Positions 7,899 to 11,590 of a stretch of DNA of 11,590 nucleotides are shown piece after piece. Position numbers and translations under genes: made by a program. The notes under the pieces were generated by a model, which saw nothing but the letters and a program-made list of their open reading frames with translations, did no database searches and was not told where the DNA came from. Each line of letters opens with the position of its first letter. Position 1 is the stretch's first letter. Source of the stretch: Gryganskiella cystojenkinii (taxonomy: Eukaryota > Mortierellomycota > Mortierellomycetes > Mortierellales > Mortierellaceae); the NCBI GenBank assembly GCA_015852425.1, contig JAAAIG010000937.1:1-11590 (forward strand). The letters run 5' to 3'.

Positions 7899-8094
7899 AA
7901 ATTGTTGCGTGGGGGTTTTTTTTTGTTGATAAGAGATTTATTGGGTCACAGTCCAAAAACCAAAAAATTGTTGCGTGGGGTAGTCTCCCCACCAGACCCT
8001 CGTTCACGTGACTTCAAACGATGTTTTTGGACTCCACGAGGGTCTGGGTCCAAATCCGGGCTTGTTGGCATGGATGGTCTTAAAAAATTTTAAG
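7899..8094. repeat. Cluster of direct and interleaved inverted repeats before the RecQ-like gene
   Basis: The direct repeat AAATTGTTGCGTGGGG occurs at 7899-7914 and 7965-7980. Inverted pair A is AGTCCAAAAAC (7950-7960) with GTTTTTGGACT (8023-8033), 11 of 11. Inverted pair B is CCAGACCCTCGT (7992-8003) with ACGAGGGTCTGG (8036-8047), 12 of 12. The arms run A, B, A', B', so the pairs interleave. A small hairpin, GTGGGG/CCCCAC, spans 7975-7992, and the palindrome CTTAAAAAATTTTAAG is at 8079-8094. It could be a transposon end region or a protein-binding region for the gene at 8109. Confidence 0.8.
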
Positions 8095-8108
8095 GGGCAC
8101 ACATCAGC

Positions 8109-9879
8109 ATGCATGCTCGCCTCACTGTTCTCACATTCAACCCCTTCTCCATGATCCGCTCACAGGACTGCATCACTTACCCCAGTGGAACAAAGGTCGC
8201 ATTCCAACCTCGCCTCCTCACCTATCCTGACAATGGCGACGAACTTTGCGAACGCGTATTTGGATTTAAACCCAAGGTAGAGCAACAACAGGTCGCAGAA
8301 CACATTGGACGCGGAGAAGATTGCATCCTCATTGCAGGATGTGGTTGGGGTAAGACCCTAGCGAACTTTCTCCCTCTCATTCTGTGGGAATACAGGGTTG
8401 TTGTTGTCATATCACCGCTTGTGGTTCTGATGGAGGAACAGCATGGGAAACTTCAGGAGACGAACATCAGCAGCATACCTCTCAACAGTGGACGACAACC
8501 ACCTCATAATCTCGAACAGGAATTGATCAGTGGAAAGTACAGGGCTGTGTTTCTGTCACTAGAGACAGCCTTCAACAATGTGCGTTTCGGAATGCTCTGG
8601 AATGATGACGGCTGGAGGTCGAAAGTCCAAGCGGTAGTCATTGACGAAGCGCATTGCATTAGCACATGGGGCTCTGATTTCAGGAAAGATTACATTCGAA
8701 TTGGAGAACTACGCTCTATTATTCCGCCTGGGATGGCATTCGTTGCTGTTTCAGCGACTCTTCATGGGGATATTCTGCAAGATGTCAAGAGAAGTCTTCA
8801 TTTCGACAACACTGTCAAGGTAATCAAAGCCGATACGGATCGCCCGAATATTCGGTATGAGGTCAGGTGACCAACGGCAGTATCGACAGTTGCTTCGAGG
8901 CTCTGGAGGCATACATGGATTCAAAGAAAACCCTTGTGTACTTCGACAAAGGGAGAGCGATATGCCGGGAGCATACCTTCATCTGTCAACCATTATTCGC
9001 AATTCTGGCCTTGGATCCACCTTTCAGTCGAGCGACATTGTCATGTACTACGCAGATCTGGCAACGGAGACCAAGCGTCTTTACATGTCAAAATTCAAGC
9101 AAGGCAAAATCAAAATGATGCTGTCTACTGAAGCCGCAGGGATGGGATGCGATTTAAGCGATATCGAGTGAGTCGTCCAGTTCAGATTTCCGAAGAATAT
9201 TACAGCCCTCGCTCAGCGCCTTGGTCGTGCAGCCCGCAGTCCAAAAGTCAGTGGCGTTGGGATATTGCTCTACCCACGTGCCGATGCTCAACTTCTCAGA
9301 ACCATGGAAGCTGATTTGCGGGACTATATCTTAACCGACTGCCGCAGGAGACATTTTAATAGGGTGTTCGAAAACAAGCACAAAGTTGTTCTCAATTGCT
9401 GCGATCTGTGTGGTATTATCCCTTCAACAACCACACCTGACTATAGGATGGTCCGAAAAAACCCTCGACCACCGTTGTCGTGCCCTTTCAAAACTACACG
9501 TAGTCAAGAGCAGCAACATCAGGCAAAGGCAAGGATATTAGCTTGGAGGAAAGTAGAGCTGGAACAATTGAACATGCAGGCCGAGTTCTATGACGAGAGT
9601 TGCCTTATGAATAATGGGACCATCAACCTACTTTCCGCAAGGTCCGGCGACATTGCTACTGCAGATGACATCAATGCTGTAGTTGACTGGTCAGAGTTGG
9701 TCCAAGGATCTCAAAAACGACTTGCTGACACCCTTGCGGAATATAATAAGGAAATCGATTCCCTGTTATCGCTCAACAATGTGTCCTCATTGCCTTGTCG
9801 ACGAAGTCGTCCCGCGAAGCGAGCTGGAGATCCCCTCCATTGGAACTCTGAACGTCATCTCAACAAGCGAAGTCAATGA
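8109..9879 (+). pseudogene. RecQ-like DEAH-box DNA helicase, broken by two frameshifts and one TGA
   Basis: A superfamily-2 helicase of RecQ type, which unwinds DNA 3' to 5' using ATP. The first segment (8109-8870) holds lobe 1: AGCGWGKT (Walker A, residues 76-83), ISPLVVLMEEQ (motif Ia), DEAHCISTWGSDF (179-191, the RecQ signature in motif II) and VAVSATL (motif III). Homology moves frame near 8868 (NGSIDSCFEALEAYM, KTLVYFDKGRAICRE) and again between about 8965 and 8990 (SSDIVMYYADL, MLSTEAAGMGCDLSDIE). TGA at 9169-9171 interrupts, then VVQFRFPKNI and LAQRLGRAAR (9208-9237, motif VI) follow. CRRRHF and LNCCDLC resemble the RecQ zinc-binding region. The C-terminal part is helical and charged, ending at TGA 9877-9879; AATAAA lies 25 nt on. 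GTGAGT at 9168 looks like a splice donor, but the protein continues directly across it. It is not a housekeeping Sgs1/BLM: shorter, with no HRDC domain. More likely a member of the multicopy RecQ-like families of fungal repeats and subtelomeres. Confidence 0.9.
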
Positions 9880-9903
9880 AAACGGAAGTAAAATGTGCTG
9901 CTG

Positions 9904-9909
9904 AATAAA
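9904..9909 (+). terminator. Candidate polyadenylation signal for the RecQ-like gene
   Basis: AATAAA occurs 25 nt after the stop codon at 9879, in the 37-bp gap before the 3' end of the opposing DUF6589 gene. A transcript ending shortly after it would run into that gene's 3' end. Confidence 0.4.
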
Positions 9910-9916
9910 ATGTCCT

Positions 9917-11157
9917 CTACCGGCTACTATTATCGCTGAATTGCTCATGTAGGAATGTGCCTGCGTGCATGACTTCCTCGTCTAACTCCTTCATAAGCTC
10001 ATCCAAGTTTCGATCCAGTGCCAATTCCTCTTCTAGTCGCTCATCATTCATGCGTCGAATGAACTTGAGATATCCTCCATGCACCAGTTCTTCCATGCCA
10101 GTAGTCATCAAATCAGCTGAGTATTGTGTAGTGTATGGGTGCCTCTGATGCAGCTCTGGATTGAGGTCTATGCCCAAAATATCGTGTTCTTCGAGAGAGC
10201 GCAATACATAGTGGCTGTCTTTGTCCCGTGAAGATGACCGGTGATAAGTGCTGTTGGTGGTTAGTTTGAATTCCTTGTTGATTTTGGAGGCAACTTCATG
10301 AAAGAGACGAATGCTGGGTGTGATATAGTTCATTGTCGATCACTTGTTTCCTATGGTTGCATGGGTTTGTTTCGTTAACAGATTGTTGTGCTCCTGGTAC
10401 AGATCGCTAGGGATCCGATGGTTGTGATGGCCAGATGTATTCATCAGTAATGATGAGAAGATTGCAGTCTTCCTGGTTGAGCTCCATACATGTCGACTGT
10501 TGTACATGAAGCGTAAAAGCTCGAGTCCATAGTTCTTGTGATCTCCTGTGTTGAGCATGAGGGTGATTCTTTTCATAATCAGCTCGATGCGTCCGACGTC
10601 CCCTGCTTTGATTGCGGTACAAAACTCGATGTAAACAGTCATATCTCGCAGGAATAGGATGGCATTGGCGTTTGTTGTTGAGGTTGTACTGAAAAGTGTT
10701 GTCGATTTGACAAGGAGTTGATCAATGATGGCGTTAATCTCCTTCTCAAACGCAAAGTCTCATGGCCTGTGACTATCTTCACCGCGGTCAGTTCTGACAA
10801 TGTCACCGAAAAGAGCAACACGTTTGTGGCTTCATCTCTTTTTGTCAAAATTCTGGAGACAGTAAAGATCAAACAAAAGAATACTTTGAACAGAAGTGAC
10901 TTCGACAAAGTGCGAAATAGCTACGGGCTTGCCTCCCCTGCACTTAAGGCCATCGTCGAACGTATCTGGAACTCTATGGGGATCAGAATGAGATTGCCGT
11001 CTTGGGAAATGCTGATCTCAACAGAGAACTTTCCCTCTTGCCAGCGTTTATCGATGTCACAGAGAAGAACAAAAAGGTCGTCTCGTCGCTCGAAAGCATG
11101 TTCGAACGTGGCGCTCTTGTTCGAGAACCGTAATTTCCCCGAGTATGGAATAAAATA
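9917..11157 (-). pseudogene. DUF6589-type fungal protein, one frameshift and three in-frame TGA codons
   Basis: Reading down the minus strand, one frame from 11157 carries RFSNKSATFEHAFERRDDL and VLLCDIDKRWQEG. It changes near 10955, in the direction of a one-base deletion, to a frame open to TAG 9917-9919 except for TGA at 10834-10832, 10762-10760 and 10342-10340. That frame reads GGKPVAISHFVEV, LFGDIVRTD, DFAFEKEINAIIDQLLV, CTAIKAGDVGRIELIM, NYGLELLRFMY, LLMNTSG, DLYQEHNN (10405-10382) and MNYITPSIRLFHEVA, then an acidic helical tail. The segment from AIKAGDVGR to DLYQEHNN matches my knowledge of DUF6589, a fungal domain of unknown function found in large multicopy sets. Sequence on both sides of each TGA reads as one protein, so they look like point mutations, at possible Trp or Arg codons. 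The start is not identified. Whether it ever acted with the RecQ-like gene facing it is a hypothesis. Confidence 0.75.
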
Positions 11158-11590
11158 TCATGAAGGAAACAAAGACTACAGAAAAGGCACAAGCGTTCAA
11201 TTGAGGATCTTTGGTCTGAGGCTAATGTTCGAGTATTACGACAATCGCTAATAGAAAACCAATTATAATGACAACAATATGTCGTCGAAGTTGGAGAGGA
11301 AACGCGCCACAATCGTTTGACAAAGGCACGGCGTGGATGGTGGCAAAAAAGATGCTCCAGTTGGGAGGTCAGATCAAAAGCGATCAAGCCTTGACTTTTC
11401 TTTTCAGACCGAGAACCATGGTTGCTTGTGCGATCAGAAAAGAGCGGCCTTTGACCTTCTTTACTTTGTGAGTTCATTTTCTCTTTGAAAATGCGGTGAG
11501 GAGCTCTCTAGGTATTTTTTAATGTGTGTTGCTCGGACACAACCATCCATTCCTCCGAAAACGTTTTATGACAACCTTCAACCATGCAAA
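11158..11590. other. Unassigned flank upstream of the DUF6589-type gene
   Basis: The upstream frame of the DUF6589-type gene meets TGA at 11160-11158. Beyond it a different minus-strand frame is open from an ATG at 11477 to 10983 (164 aa). That frame is Ser/Arg/Cys-rich, has no recognised motif, and in its second half overlaps the better-supported DUF6589 frame. It might hold the N-terminus in another frame or be chance. I see no terminal repeat matching the cluster at 7899-8094. Confidence 0.4.

Noticed and set aside
9168..9180. An intron starting at the consensus donor GTGAGT in the RecQ-like gene
   Set aside because: Conserved helicase sequence resumes directly after the TGA (VVQFRFPKN). 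The only nearby acceptor would make an intron of about 13 nt, and longer ones would delete conserved motifs.
4389..10834. A nuclear genetic code with UGA read as tryptophan
   Set aside because: All the TGA codons lie in genes that also carry frameshifts or an ordinary TAA, TGG is used for Trp in the same relics, and the intact hydratase has no Trp to test it. Kept only as an alternative in the TGA finding.
10718..11251. A 177-codon + strand open frame
   Set aside because: It is antisense to the DUF6589-type gene, whose frame continues motifs recognised downstream. Its apparent internal frame change mirrors the minus-strand frameshift near 10955.
2711..11540. Shared 12-mer TTGCTCGGACAC at 2711-2722 and 11529-11540
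   Set aside because: Several 12-base matches are expected by chance in a window this long, and the flanks do not align convincingly.

Overview
The window looks like transposon-rich nuclear DNA of an early-diverging filamentous fungus. I favour Mucoromycota or Mortierellomycota, but this is an inference. It rests on short GT-AG introns of about 100-220 nt in the one healthy gene, together with Helitron, DIRS-type, RecQ-like helicase and DUF6589 relics. No rRNA gene, tRNA gene or CRISPR array was found.

Layout, left to right. Positions 1-1526 hold the 5' part of a Helitron Rep/helicase gene. Its HUH and two-tyrosine motifs are present, but it carries one frameshift and stops before any helicase domain. 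Positions 1527-2609 are non-coding, with a weak LTR candidate. Positions 2610-5508 are a degraded DIRS-type retrotransposon on the + strand: inverted terminal repeats, a gag-like relic, and an RT-RNase H relic with a YLDD motif. It also has an inverted internal/right-end repeat pair like the DIRS-1 internal complementary region, and no tyrosine recombinase.

Positions 5637-7254 on the minus strand hold the only intact gene, a six-exon enoyl-CoA hydratase of the methylglutaconyl-CoA hydratase (AUH) type. The exons sum to 882 nt and every splice phase fits. Positions 7255-8108 lie between divergent genes and hold an 11-bp hairpin, a 16-bp minisatellite and a dense cluster of interleaved repeats.

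Positions 8109-9879 on the + strand are a RecQ-like helicase broken by two frameshifts and one stop. Positions 9917-11157 on the minus strand are a DUF6589-type gene broken by one frameshift and three in-frame TGA codons. The two end tail to tail, 37 bp apart.

The hydratase works in branched-chain amino-acid or acyl-CoA catabolism and is unrelated to its neighbours. The RecQ-like/DUF6589 pair, with the structured DNA before it, is the best candidate for an undescribed unit, possibly one mobile element. Two patterns cross all the broken genes. Of 12 reading-frame changes, 11 are in the direction of a one-base deletion. In-frame stops are almost all TGA.
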